Below, piece by piece: positions 9,466 to 19,123 of a stretch of DNA of 64,000 nt. The translations under genes were made by a program, and so were the position numbers. The stretch is from an uncultured Burkholderiales bacterium (GTDB lineage Bacteria > Pseudomonadota > Gammaproteobacteria > Burkholderiales > Burkholderiaceae_C). The DNA is taken from the NCBI GenBank assembly GCA_903838355.1, contig CAILYC010000018.1, positions 1 to 64,000 on the forward strand. Direction: 5' to 3'. Each line of letters opens with the position of its first letter. Position 1 is the stretch's first letter. The notes beneath the pieces are model-generated. The model was not told the DNA's origin. It saw only the letters and a list, made by a program, of their open reading frames with translations, and ran no database searches.

Positions 9466-10424
9466 TAGTTTTTCTCCAATTTCATGGTTTTGACAATGTC
9501 CGAATTGGTTTTTGAGACCTCGGCCAGGCGTTGGTTGAAGGCTTGCGTGTTCAAGTAAGCTGGGGTTTGGGCCATGGTGGTGGCGGTTTTTTTGAATTCC
9601 TCTTCGTGGGTCACCTTGGCGCAGATGTCTTGGAGTTTTTCAACGATGGCTTGGGGCGTTCCAGCCGTGGCATAAATGCCATTGAGCCCGGGGGTGACAC
9701 TGCCCACGCCAAGCTGCGTGATGGTGGGTGCGTCGGGTGAGCCAGGCTGCTTTTCGCTCGAGAGCACGGCCAAGACCCGAAGATTGCGACCCGCAATGGA
9801 GGAAAGGGCAGGGGCTGCGAAATCAATGTCTCCTCCCAGGAGTTGTGGCAGCAGTTGACCATCGCCCCGGTATGGAATGGCGTTGAATTGGACACCCAGT
9901 GTTTTTTCGATGGTGCCCACCGACAAATGCGGCACGCTCCCAGTCCCCGCGTGACCATAGTTGAGCTTGCCAGGTGACTCCTTGGCGAGTTTGATCAAGT
10001 CGGCAAAACTCTTGATCGGGGACTCGTTTCTCACGGCAATGGCAAAGACGTTTTCAAACACCTGGCAGACCGGTTGGATCTTGTTGAGTTCAAAGGGCAT
10101 GGATTTGCTGAGAAAGGGCGCCACCACCAGTGGAGAAGCGGGTGAGAAGACCAGGGTATAACCATCGGGCGAGGCATTGGCCAGCGCACTGAACCCAACC
10201 AAACCCGCCGCCCCGTCTTTGTTCGTCACAATCCAAGTGGAGTTGGTGACCTTGGCGGCTTCACGGGCAAAGGCGCGCGCCATGGCGTCTACACCACCCC
10301 CTGCGGCGTAGGGCAAGATCAACTCCACCGTTTTGCTCGGGTAGGCGGTTTGCGCCCCAATATGCAGGGACAGGAGTTCCAGGGCGAGGCAGAACATGGA
10401 TCCCAAAAGGAGAGATTTTTTCAT
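9465..10424 (-). CDS. Bug-family substrate-binding protein
   Basis: AYPSKTVELILPYAAGGGVDAMARAFAREAAKV... Confidence 0.9.
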   Translation of the reverse strand: MKKSLLLGSMFCLALELLSLHIGAQTAYPSKTVELILPYAAGGGVDAMARAFAREAAKVTNSTWIVTNKDGAAGLVGFSALANASPDGYTLVFSPASPLVVAPFLSKSMPFELNKIQPVCQVFENVFAIAVRNESPIKSFADLIKLAKESPGKLNYGHAGTGSVPHLSVGTIEKTLGVQFNAIPYRGDGQLLPQLLGGDIDFAAPALSSIAGRNLRVLAVLSSEKQPGSPDAPTITQLGVGSVTPGLNGIYATAGTPQAIVEKLQDICAKVTHEEEFKKTATTMAQTPAYLNTQAFNQRLAEVSKTNSDIVKTMKLEKN

Positions 10425-10497
10425 ATGCTTGTTCTCGAGTTGAACGATGCAAACCGGTTTATTTTTTACGGGGACGCCATCAATCCATTATTGGACT

Positions 10498-12030
10498 TCA
10501 AGCAAAGCGCGTCAAGGGGACCAAACGAACAGGCCAATTGGGGATGCGTCGACAGCGTTCGAGCCAGCGCAAGATGTGGGGGTAGGCGCTCAAATCGGTT
10601 TGTCCTTCAGGGGCAGACTCCACGTAGGGAAAGCAGGCAATGTCGGCCAAGGTGGGGCGATTCAAGGCCAACCAATCGTGGTTTTGGAGTTGCTGCTCCA
10701 TCGCTTTTAATCCAACTTCACCAAAGGCCTGGGCTTTTTCAAGAGGACCCAACGTCCAGCGATCTCTCAATACGCCACGTCTGGCGTATTGCAGACCGCA
10801 TTGCAACTCGGTCGCCGCCAGCGACAGCCATTGGGTGATTTGGGCCATTTGCAGTGGGTCGCTTGGGTACCACTGGTGCCCACCGTATTGGCGTGCCAAA
10901 TAGATCAGACATGCCGCGCTATCCCACAGCACGGTACCGTTGTCATCAAGGACCGGCACCTCACCACGGGGGTTCAAGTTCGTGAAGGGTTCTTTTTTGT
11001 GTTCGTGCGCTTGAAAATCCATGAAGATGGGTTCGTAGTGAAGACCGATGAGGCCCATTAAAATCCGCAGCTTATAAGAGTTGCCCGAGACGTCGCCCAT
11101 GAAGAGTTTGAGGGCTGGGCGCTTGGACACGCGCATATCCCCAGAATGCTCATACCAGCGCATGGGCAGCATGCCACAATCCTCGTCCCCGCGGCCTTCA
11201 CGGCTGACTTTGTCAAAAAGGCTGAGCGCCATTTCGGCCATGGGCAAAGGTATGCCCATGCTTTGCGCCTCATCGAGCATCAAGTTGATGTCTTTTCTCA
11301 CTGAATTGACATCAAAGTTGACCGGGGCTATGGGCGTGCCGTGCAAAGCGTCGACCATCATCCCTAAGCGCAGTTTGAGTCCATGGGGCATGCCCGAGCT
11401 CTCGCCCATGATGTCCATGAGTCGCTCGGGTGAGAGTTGCAAGGGCTTGCAAAGCGACAAGGCCTCTCCAAAAGACTGCCAGCAAATTTGCATCATCAAA
11501 TTCATGGCCAGTTTCATGCGCGCGCCCGAACCCACTGGACCCAAATATTCGACCCGCCGGCACAGGGTGTTGAGAAGAGGCAGGGTGCGCTTGAAGTCGG
11601 CCTCTAAGCCGCCCGCCAAGCCAAAGAGTTGACCTGCTTTGGCCGGTCCCACCGTGCCGCCGACAGGGAAATCCATGTAGGCCGCACCGGTGGCCAAAAC
11701 AGCAGGAGCGAGTTGCTCATGAACCCGGGGTCTGACGGTGCTCATTTCTAAAAAGAGTTTACCTGGGGCCGCACTTTTGAGAAATCCATCCTGACCATGG
11801 TAGAGCGCGTGAATGGCTGCTTCATGGGTCAAGATCGTCATGATCAAGTCGCTCTTGTTCAACAACTCGCTGGGTGTCGTGGCCACTTGGGCACCCAAGT
11901 GGGTGAGGGCGGTCAATTTGGAGGGGGTCCGGTTCCAAACCGTGACCGAGTGGCCCAACAGCAAGAGTCTCTCGACCAAGGCACTGCCCATGCGGCCTGT
12001 TCCCGCCAGGCCTATCTTTAACTTGTCCAC
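10498..12030 (-). CDS. Fusion: beta-hydroxyacid (3-hydroxyisobutyrate-type) dehydrogenase + glutathione S-transferase
   Basis: N-terminus KIGLAGTGRMGSALVERLLLLGHSVTVWNRT and MDFPVGGTVGPAKAG; C-terminus LKLFMGDVSGNSYKLRILMGLIGLHYEPIFMDF...NPRGEVPVLDDNGTVLWDSAACLIYLA = GST. One uninterrupted 510-aa ORF. Confidence 0.85.
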   Translation of the reverse strand: MDKLKIGLAGTGRMGSALVERLLLLGHSVTVWNRTPSKLTALTHLGAQVATTPSELLNKSDLIMTILTHEAAIHALYHGQDGFLKSAAPGKLFLEMSTVRPRVHEQLAPAVLATGAAYMDFPVGGTVGPAKAGQLFGLAGGLEADFKRTLPLLNTLCRRVEYLGPVGSGARMKLAMNLMMQICWQSFGEALSLCKPLQLSPERLMDIMGESSGMPHGLKLRLGMMVDALHGTPIAPVNFDVNSVRKDINLMLDEAQSMGIPLPMAEMALSLFDKVSREGRGDEDCGMLPMRWYEHSGDMRVSKRPALKLFMGDVSGNSYKLRILMGLIGLHYEPIFMDFQAHEHKKEPFTNLNPRGEVPVLDDNGTVLWDSAACLIYLARQYGGHQWYPSDPLQMAQITQWLSLAATELQCGLQYARRGVLRDRWTLGPLEKAQAFGEVGLKAMEQQLQNHDWLALNRPTLADIACFPYVESAPEGQTDLSAYPHILRWLERCRRIPNWPVRLVPLTRFA

Positions 12031-12034
12031 TGCA

Positions 12035-13096
12035 TTATTCCTCTTCGATGTGGGCGATTTTGAAGATTTCCGCCATGTCTTTTAAGTAGGCACTCAAATA
12101 GAGCGTGAAATCGGTCGATGAGTTTCCCAATGGCTCATAGCCACCACCTTGTAAGAAATCAATCACCCGTTTGTCTTTGAGCGTGCTGGCAAAAGCGAGT
12201 TGGATGCGATCAACGACGGCCTTTGGTGTGGCCGCAGGCGCAAAAACGCCATGCCAAGCGGCCTCGTAGAGAAAGCCAGGAATGGCCGACTCGGCGATGG
12301 TGGGCACTTGCGGCAGTCCCGTCCAGCGCTTGGCGCCAGTGTAAGCCAAGGCCCGCAATTTGCCCGATTTGATGTAATTGAGCACTGTCGAAGGCGCAGA
12401 AAACGCCACTTGGATTTCATCGTTGCCAAGCAAAGCGGTCATCATGGGGGCGAGTCCTTTGTAGGGAACGTGCTGCATCTTGGCGCCGGACTTGGCATTG
12501 AGCAGTTCACCCAAGAGGTGCTGGCTGTTGCCGATGCCACCAGAGCCAAAGCGCACGGGTTTGTCGGTGTTGTGACTCGCCGCGATGAGCTCACCCAGTG
12601 TTTTGACGTTCACAGACGTGTTCACCAAGACCATGTACCCGGGCATGGTGGCCGCCAAGGTCACCGCTTTGAAGTCGCGCACCACATCAAAGGGGAGCTT
12701 TTTGCTGAGCAACTGATTGTTGGCAAAGGAGTTGGATGTGTAGAGCAAGGTAAGACCGTCACCAGGGGCATGCGCCAACAAGTCGCCGGCAATGATGCCA
12801 TTGGCCCCGGCTTTGTTGTCAATGATGATTTTGGCTTTGAGCTCGTGCTCTAGCGTCATCGACATCGCCCTCATGTTTGCATCCATGGAGCCTCCGGGCG
12901 GCTGTGGGATCAAGATGCGCACGGTGGGCTCTGACCCGGAGTCTGCGCTCAATGCAGAGTTTGCAAATAAGGGGCTGAGCCACAAGCCCAAAACCACGAG
13001 CATCGCCAAGCAGCTTGGCAAAGACCGACCTATTGTCAACAGTCTGGTCCCCAAGGGCCCAACCTTGAATGGGGCTCGATGAGGTGTTGTTGCCAT
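12035..13096 (-). CDS. Bug-family substrate-binding protein
   Basis: TVRILIPQPPGGSMDANMRAMSMTLEHELKAKIIIDNKAGANGIIAG. Confidence 0.85.
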   Translation of the reverse strand: MATTPHRAPFKVGPLGTRLLTIGRSLPSCLAMLVVLGLWLSPLFANSALSADSGSEPTVRILIPQPPGGSMDANMRAMSMTLEHELKAKIIIDNKAGANGIIAGDLLAHAPGDGLTLLYTSNSFANNQLLSKKLPFDVVRDFKAVTLAATMPGYMVLVNTSVNVKTLGELIAASHNTDKPVRFGSGGIGNSQHLLGELLNAKSGAKMQHVPYKGLAPMMTALLGNDEIQVAFSAPSTVLNYIKSGKLRALAYTGAKRWTGLPQVPTIAESAIPGFLYEAAWHGVFAPAATPKAVVDRIQLAFASTLKDKRVIDFLQGGGYEPLGNSSTDFTLYLSAYLKDMAEIFKIAHIEEE

Positions 13097-13111
13097 GGTG
13101 AGGCGACCCCC

Positions 13112-14035
13112 TTACCAGCCCTTGACTTCGCGATTTAGAAAACTCAATCCATGAAGACTTTTTTCAAGTCTGTTAAAGGATTCTGGGCTCAAGGGGTCAA
13201 GCGGAGGTCTCGCAATCCCGCAATCGCGCCCCATGATGTGCATGGCAGCTTTGAGACTGGCAAAGCCGTGGTGCTTCAAGAGTTGATAAAGGCTGGCAAT
13301 GTCTTCTTGCATTTTTCTCGCTTCAAAGTATTTCTCCGTGCGACAGACGCTAAAGAAGTCTTTGATGAGTTGGGGCGCAATTGCCGCCATGGGGGTGAGC
13401 ATGCTCTTGGCGCCCACCGCGCCGGCCGAGACCATGTACTCATTGCCGCTGAGCAACTGAAACTCAGGTCTCGTGCGCTGGACATTGGAGATGATGTTGA
13501 TCATGAACTGCCAGTCCATGCTCGCGTCGATGAGGCCAGCGAAATTGCTCGAGCTGTTGACCAACTGCAGCATCAAATCGGTGTTGAGCTTGGTGCCGCT
13601 CATCTCTGCAGGGGTGTAAAAGACATAAAACGCAATTTTCGCGGCCTTGGCCACCTGCGCAAAATGCTCGTGCACCATCGCCGCCGGTGGCGTCCAATAA
13701 TAGGGGGTGGTGCAGATGATGGCCCGCGCACCTTTCGATTGGGCGTAATCGGCGCGTGAAGCCGCAACACCTGTGGCGGCGTCGCTCACATGGGCCAAGA
13801 CGGGGACACGCCCGTTGACTTGCTTCATGACGAAATCAAAGTGAGCGCGTTGCTCGACATCGGACAAACTCACGGACTCGGCCACGTGCATGGGCGTTGC
13901 AATGGCCTCGGCGCCAGACCTCAGGTGAAACTCCAGCAGCTTTTCTAGGCATGCGTAGTCGATTTTGAGGTCGTCGGTAAACGGTGTGACAGGGGTGTGG
14001 ACGAGTCCAGGGATCAAGGTGTTCATGGTGTACAA
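13112..14035 (-). CDS. Dihydrodipicolinate synthase/N-acetylneuraminate lyase family protein
   Basis: GLVHTPVTPFTDDLKIDYACLEKLLEFHLRSGAEAIATPMHVAESVSLS. Confidence 0.85.
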   Translation of the reverse strand: MYTMNTLIPGLVHTPVTPFTDDLKIDYACLEKLLEFHLRSGAEAIATPMHVAESVSLSDVEQRAHFDFVMKQVNGRVPVLAHVSDAATGVAASRADYAQSKGARAIICTTPYYWTPPAAMVHEHFAQVAKAAKIAFYVFYTPAEMSGTKLNTDLMLQLVNSSSNFAGLIDASMDWQFMINIISNVQRTRPEFQLLSGNEYMVSAGAVGAKSMLTPMAAIAPQLIKDFFSVCRTEKYFEARKMQEDIASLYQLLKHHGFASLKAAMHIMGRDCGIARPPLDPLSPESFNRLEKSLHGLSFLNREVKGW

Positions 14036-14050
14036 ATTGGAAATATAAAC

Positions 14051-15034
14051 TCACCAGCCATGCGGCTCGGTGTCGAGGATGCCCAACTCTTCGAGTTGTT
14101 GAGCAATGAAGGCTTGGCGCTCTGGGGTGGCGGTGGGCAGCGGCGCTCGAGTGGGCCCCACGGGTCGACCCATGATCACCATGCCGCCCTTGAGTGAGGA
14201 CGGGTATTGATCGCGAAAGAGGTCCCACAGCTGCGCGAGCTTGAATTGAAGTTGACGCGCTTTTTCGCTCTCACCCTTCATGCAGGCGTCAAAGAGTTGT
14301 GTGCATAAATTTGGACTGATGCCGCCTGCTGAGGAGTAAGAACCCACGCAGCCCAAAGGCACCGAGGGGGCCAAGAACTCTACACCGGCGACAATCGCAA
14401 AATCGGGTCGAACCTTGAGGGCGGCGCGGGAAATCTCAACGAATTTTTCACTGTTGAAACTCGCCTCTTTCAAGGCTATCAAGTTGGGGAGTTTCTCGAG
14501 TAGACGCGTGATCAACTCACCATTGAATTCAATGCCTTCCAAGTAACTTGGCGAGTTGTAGGCAATCATGGGGATGTCAACGCTTTGGCCTAAGCGAACA
14601 TAATGCTTGAAGATCCCCTCCATCGAAGGGCTCCAAAAGTAGGGCGTGATCGCGATGATGGCGTCGGCACCAATTTGCTGGGCGTGCTTGGCCAAATCCA
14701 CCGAGTCCTCCACCGACAAGGCGCTCACATGGATGGACACGGGCACGCGCTTGGCAACCGACTTCACCGCCACTTCGGCCAATGATTTGCGCTCGTCAAT
14801 GGTGAGGTTCAAGGACTCACCCTTGTGATGTGGCCAAGAGATGGCTGTGGCGCCGGTTCGCACATGAAAGTCGAGCAACTTTTCAAAGGTTTTGGGGTCT
14901 GGACTGAAGTCATCCTTTAATGGAGTGACAGGGCTTTGCATTACGCCTTTGAACATTTGTGTCATGAGAAAAAACTGCCTATGGGTCAGGATATCAATGC
15001 AGCACGTGGGTGCTGGGTGAGCGATCAAATTCAA
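14051..15034 (-). CDS. Dihydrodipicolinate synthase family protein (second copy)
   Basis: GVMQSPVTPLKDDFSPDPKTFEKLLDFHVRTGATAISWPHHKGESLNLT; parallels the neighbouring gene. Confidence 0.85.
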   Translation of the reverse strand: MNLIAHPAPTCCIDILTHRQFFLMTQMFKGVMQSPVTPLKDDFSPDPKTFEKLLDFHVRTGATAISWPHHKGESLNLTIDERKSLAEVAVKSVAKRVPVSIHVSALSVEDSVDLAKHAQQIGADAIIAITPYFWSPSMEGIFKHYVRLGQSVDIPMIAYNSPSYLEGIEFNGELITRLLEKLPNLIALKEASFNSEKFVEISRAALKVRPDFAIVAGVEFLAPSVPLGCVGSYSSAGGISPNLCTQLFDACMKGESEKARQLQFKLAQLWDLFRDQYPSSLKGGMVIMGRPVGPTRAPLPTATPERQAFIAQQLEELGILDTEPHGW

Positions 15035-15301
15035 ATTGGGGAGAATGAATTTGACAAGCCTTTGAATTTAGCATTTTCTTCAGGGCAGACCCGTAGGTGA
15101 AATCCCCATTTGCTGGCGGATTTCCAGGGATGATTTTTCAATGGCCCCTCTTCACACCCCGCCACATGATCCACCATGGTCATCGTGTTGGCGCGACAGT
15201 GTGCAATGAGCAATGAATGAAAACAAGTGCTGGCGCTGGGCACAGTGCTGCCTTGTCATGCATGCGTTCAGTTCGAGCGCGTGAACCCGCTCAGTCGCGC
15301 A

Positions 15302-16576
15302 TCAGTGGGCGCGTGGGCCTTTGCAGCCTTGCAAAAAGAAATGCTCAATGGCGTAATGCGCTTGGTCTCTCAATTCGGTATCTTCGGCGTGCAGTTGGGC
15401 AATGGCACCGTGGATCATTTTTTGCGTCAAGCCTTTGCTCATGGCTTCGAGCACTTGACCAATGTCTTCTCCTTTTGCGAGCATTTTCTTGGCCCGTTGA
15501 ATTTCGAGCTCACGCCATTGATCGGTTTTTTGGTGCAAGCGTTGAATCAAGGGCACGTCGTCTCGGTTGTGTAGCCAATTCAAAAAACCGTGAACGCCTT
15601 CGTCCACAATGCTCTCGGCTTGGCTCACGGCGGCTTGTCGATTTTCTTTGCCGCTTTGCACCACTTGACTCAGGTGATCGACGCTGTAGAGGTAGACGTT
15701 TTTGAGCTCTTGAACTTGTGGTTCAATGTCTCTTGGAACCGCCAAGTCGAGCATGAACATGGGGCTGTTTTTGCGTTTTTTCAAAGCCGACTCCACGGCA
15801 CCCAAACCGATGAGGGGTAGGGTGCTGGCAGTGCAACTGATCACGGCGTCAAATTCGTGAAGTTTTTCGGGGATTTGTCCCAACGCGATGGCTTGTGCAT
15901 GAAAGCGTTGGGCCAGATCTTGGCCTTTTTCAAAGTTGCGGTTGGCCACCGTCATTTGCTTGGGGTGTCGAGCGGCAAAGTGCGTCATGCACAGCTCAAT
16001 CATTTCACCCGAACCCACAAAGAGCATGTTGACGCTTGAGAGATCTTCAAAGAGCTGTGTGGCCAAACGCACGGCCGCCGCGGCCATGCTGATGGAGTGT
16101 GAACCAATCTCGGTTGAACTGCGAACTCTTTTTGCCACGGAGAAGCTTCTCTCAAAGAGCTGGTTCAAGGTCGACCCCAAGGCGCCCGCCTCGCGTGCGG
16201 ATTGAACCGCGGTTTTGAGTTGCCCCAAAATCTGTGGCTCCCCCAGCACCATTGAGTCAAGGCCACTGGCCACGCGAAAAGCATGCCTTGCGGCCGAGTC
16301 GTGTTCGTGGGCATAACCATGGTCTTGCAAGGTGTTGGCGTTCACCCGGCCCAGTGAAGCAAACCAGTCTTTGGTCTGATCAAAATGACGGGGCTCCAAG
16401 GCGCAATACATTTCTGTGCGGTTGCATGTCGACAGCACAGTGGCTTCGGCTTGTTGGCCAAATTGATATTTAAAGTCTGCGAGCAGCGCCTTGACTTGGT
16501 CTGCGGCAAACGCAAACTGTTCTCTCACATCGAGGGGGGCGGTGTTGTGATTCAGCCCCAAAGCCCAAACGCTCAT
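15302..16576 (-). CDS. hemA: Glutamyl-tRNA reductase
   Basis: MSVWALGLNHNTAPLDVREQFAF...VLSTCNRTEMYC...SGLDSMVLGEPQILGQ. Start at 16576. Confidence 0.95.
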   Translation of the reverse strand: MSVWALGLNHNTAPLDVREQFAFAADQVKALLADFKYQFGQQAEATVLSTCNRTEMYCALEPRHFDQTKDWFASLGRVNANTLQDHGYAHEHDSAARHAFRVASGLDSMVLGEPQILGQLKTAVQSAREAGALGSTLNQLFERSFSVAKRVRSSTEIGSHSISMAAAAVRLATQLFEDLSSVNMLFVGSGEMIELCMTHFAARHPKQMTVANRNFEKGQDLAQRFHAQAIALGQIPEKLHEFDAVISCTASTLPLIGLGAVESALKKRKNSPMFMLDLAVPRDIEPQVQELKNVYLYSVDHLSQVVQSGKENRQAAVSQAESIVDEGVHGFLNWLHNRDDVPLIQRLHQKTDQWRELEIQRAKKMLAKGEDIGQVLEAMSKGLTQKMIHGAIAQLHAEDTELRDQAHYAIEHFFLQGCKGPRAH

Positions 16577-16737
16577 GTTTTTTCCCTTTAAGTCCTCAGC
16601 GCTCGGGGCTGGAGGCACTTGGTTGAACAATGATTGGACGTCAAACGGCCTGCGGCCAGTCTGGCTTGGTCACCCAGTGTTCATTCCAAGGGTTTATTCC
16701 AAGCATTTTTTTGTCCATCGAACTTGACAAATTTTTG

Positions 16738-16755
16738 TGTAATGATACATTGACA
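16738..16755. promoter_or_regulatory. Predicted PpsR/CrtJ site 1 (hemA-crtE)
   Basis: TGTAATGATACATTGACA = TGT-N12-ACA. Confidence 0.75.
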
Positions 16756-16763
16756 AACATGAT

Positions 16764-16781
16764 TGTCAAATTTTATTTACA
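16764..16781. promoter_or_regulatory. Predicted PpsR/CrtJ site 2 (hemA-crtE)
   Basis: TGTCAAATTTTATTTACA = TGT-N12-ACA; 8 bp after site 1. Confidence 0.7.
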
Positions 16782-16855
16782 AATGGGTTCTTTGTGCACA
16801 AAGAGCCCAGTTTGTGAGCGTGTTCAGTGTTTACCCTAGTCAAACAAAGGAATCA

Positions 16856-17779
16856 ATGATGGACATTCAAGCCCGAATCCAGCTCGCCATGGAGCATCAT
16901 TTCAAAGAAGTGCTTGTTGCTGGTACACCGCCGACGCTCAAAGCGGCAATGCTGCACGCGGTGTTCCCAGGTGGGGCTCGAATTCGTCCCCAATTGTGCA
17001 CGGCCGTGGCGATGGTGTGCGGCGAGGACAGTCCCTTGCTGACCGACGCGGGTGCGGTGGCCCTGGAATTGATGCATTGCGCCTCCTTGGTGCACGACGA
17101 TATGCCCGCCTTTGACAACGCCGCCTTGAGAAGAGGGCAAACCACGGTGCACGCCGAGTTCTCTGAGCCCATTGCGCTTTTGACCGGTGACGCTTTGATT
17201 GTGATGGCTTACCAGGTCTTGCTCAGTCTTCGCGGCAAGCAGCCTCAATGCGCGGGGTATGCCGAGCGGTTGCTCGAGATGATGGCCATCGTGAGCGAAG
17301 GGGTCGGGGCACCGCGCGGCATCGTGGCGGGACAAGCCTGGGAGTGCGAGACCAAGGTGGATTTGTGGCAATACCAGCGCGCCAAAACAGGCGCCCTTTT
17401 TTCAGCGAGCACCGCGATGGGGGCCGTGGCGGCCGGGGCCAATCCAGCGGCTTGGCATGTGTTGGGCGAGAGCCTGGGTGATGCTTATCAAATCGCAGAC
17501 GATATCAGAGACGTGATTGGTCACATTGACTTGATCGGTAAACCCGTGGGCCAAGACGCAGAACATGGCCGCCCCAGCGCCGCCCAGGCCCTCGGTCTAG
17601 AAGGCGCCAATGCGCAGTTCAAGCATTTAATTGACACAGCGGCCAAGAGTGTGCCCAACTGTGTGGGCCGCGACTTGCTTCGGGCCATGATCTTTAAGGA
17701 GTCTGAGCGTTTGGTGCCACAGCAGGCCTATCAGGATTATTTGAAGAACCAACAAAGCTCGCAGGTCAGCACCGTATGA
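16856..17779 (+). CDS. crtE: Geranylgeranyl/farnesyl diphosphate synthase (polyprenyl synthetase)
   Basis: GGARIRPQL, LMHCASLVHDDMPAFDNAALRRGQTTVH, DAYQIADDIRD; adjacent to crtF. ATG at 16856. Confidence 0.92.
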   Translation: MMDIQARIQLAMEHHFKEVLVAGTPPTLKAAMLHAVFPGGARIRPQLCTAVAMVCGEDSPLLTDAGAVALELMHCASLVHDDMPAFDNAALRRGQTTVHAEFSEPIALLTGDALIVMAYQVLLSLRGKQPQCAGYAERLLEMMAIVSEGVGAPRGIVAGQAWECETKVDLWQYQRAKTGALFSASTAMGAVAAGANPAAWHVLGESLGDAYQIADDIRDVIGHIDLIGKPVGQDAEHGRPSAAQALGLEGANAQFKHLIDTAAKSVPNCVGRDLLRAMIFKESERLVPQQAYQDYLKNQQSSQVSTV

Positions 17780-19050
17780 CTCTCAACATTGAGCTCGACG
17801 TTTATTCTTCCATGACAGACCCCTCGGGTTTGGGGCAGCCCCATGCTCAAGCGCCAACTTCGGTGCGGCACCAAGCCGACTGGCGCGAGCGCTTGCGCAG
17901 CACAGTGGATCGCTGGATGGTGTCACCGCTTTTGTACCGAGTGAGTGTGAGCACGTTTTTCACGCGGTGGTTTACCCAAAAGCGAACGCGCGAAGTCTTT
18001 GACTTGATGGCGGGTTTTGTTCATTTTCAGGTGTTGCTCAACTGCTTGCGCCTGGGGGTTCTAAGGCGGGTCCACGAGAGCCCTTGCACCTTGGAGGAGT
18101 TGGCGCAACAGCTGGGCTTGCCCATCGAGCGCCTGGATCGTTTGGTCTGGTCTGCGGTCGCCTTAAAGCTGGTCGATCAGCGCTCAAATGGGCGCTACGG
18201 CATTGGCCCCTTGGGCGTATTGGTGGTGAGTTACCCAGGCATCGAGGCGATGGTCGAACACAATGCGCTGCTCTATGCGGACATGGCCGACACGCCTCGA
18301 ATGCTCAAATCCCAAGCGGGTATTGAAGACGCGAAGATGCACCAGTATTGGCCTTATACCTTTGGGCAAGACGGTGTCACCGCTGAGCACAACTGCGAAC
18401 TTGAGCTCCCGCCAGAGACTCAAGCGCCGCGAGCCTCCCGAGCCTCGCTGGCCCCGCAAACTGAACGCTATTCGACACTGATGTCGGTGTCACAAAATTT
18501 TGTGATTCAAGAAATCACGGCAAGCTATGATTTCAGCCAGCATCAAACGGTCTTGGACGTGGGCTGTGGTCTGGGGCGTTTTGCCAGCACCTTGGCCCAG
18601 CAGCAGGGCGCACTCAGTCTCATGCTCATGGACTTGCCCGAGGTGGTGAAGCTCACGCAACGCAGTCACATGAACACCAATTACGTCTCGCGCATGAGTT
18701 TTGTCCCGGGCAGTTTTAAAACTGACCCCATCCCCATGGGTGCCGACTTGGTCACCCTGGTGAGAGTGGCCCATGACCACAGTGATCAAGATGTCGAGCA
18801 CCTGTTTAAAAAGATCCATGCCGCTTTACCGCTCAGGGGCAGACTGCTCTTGGCCGAGCCCATGGCCGATCCCAAAGGCGAGCGACAAGACGCGTATTTT
18901 CATTTCTATTTGATGGCCATGGGCGAAGGGCGGTTGCGAACCCCTCAAAAGCTCTCCAACATGATGCAACAAGCCGGATTTTCACGCATTGAGTTGCTGG
19001 CCAACCCCATGCCCACCCATGCCAGGATTTTGGTGGCCTACAAAACCTAG
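17776..19050 (+). CDS. crtF: Hydroxyneurosporene/demethylspheroidene O-methyltransferase
   Basis: VLDVGCGLGRFASTLAQQ SAM motif, O-methyltransferase C-terminus; between crtE and bchC. Confidence 0.9.
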   Translation: MTLNIELDVYSSMTDPSGLGQPHAQAPTSVRHQADWRERLRSTVDRWMVSPLLYRVSVSTFFTRWFTQKRTREVFDLMAGFVHFQVLLNCLRLGVLRRVHESPCTLEELAQQLGLPIERLDRLVWSAVALKLVDQRSNGRYGIGPLGVLVVSYPGIEAMVEHNALLYADMADTPRMLKSQAGIEDAKMHQYWPYTFGQDGVTAEHNCELELPPETQAPRASRASLAPQTERYSTLMSVSQNFVIQEITASYDFSQHQTVLDVGCGLGRFASTLAQQQGALSLMLMDLPEVVKLTQRSHMNTNYVSRMSFVPGSFKTDPIPMGADLVTLVRVAHDHSDQDVEHLFKKIHAALPLRGRLLLAEPMADPKGERQDAYFHFYLMAMGEGRLRTPQKLSNMMQQAGFSRIELLANPMPTHARILVAYKT

Positions 19051-19077
19051 TGTTTCCCCTAATGCTCATCTTGAATG

Positions 19078-19095
19078 TGTCAATTAACATTGACG
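19078..19095. promoter_or_regulatory. Predicted PpsR site 1 upstream of bchC
   Basis: TGTCAATTAACATTGACG. Confidence 0.7.
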
Positions 19096-19103
19096 CTAAC
19101 TTT

Positions 19104-19121
19104 TGTAAAAAGAGAATTACA
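19104..19121. promoter_or_regulatory. Predicted PpsR site 2 upstream of bchC
   Basis: TGTAAAAAGAGAATTACA; 8 bp after site 1, ending 2 bp before the bchC ATG. Confidence 0.6.
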
Positions 19122-19123
19122 CC

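Noticed and set aside
15217-15705. Long plus-strand ORFs over hemA (and similar antisense ORFs over bch/crt genes)
   Set aside because: Shadow ORFs of a GC-rich coding strand; protein-like content is only on the minus strand.
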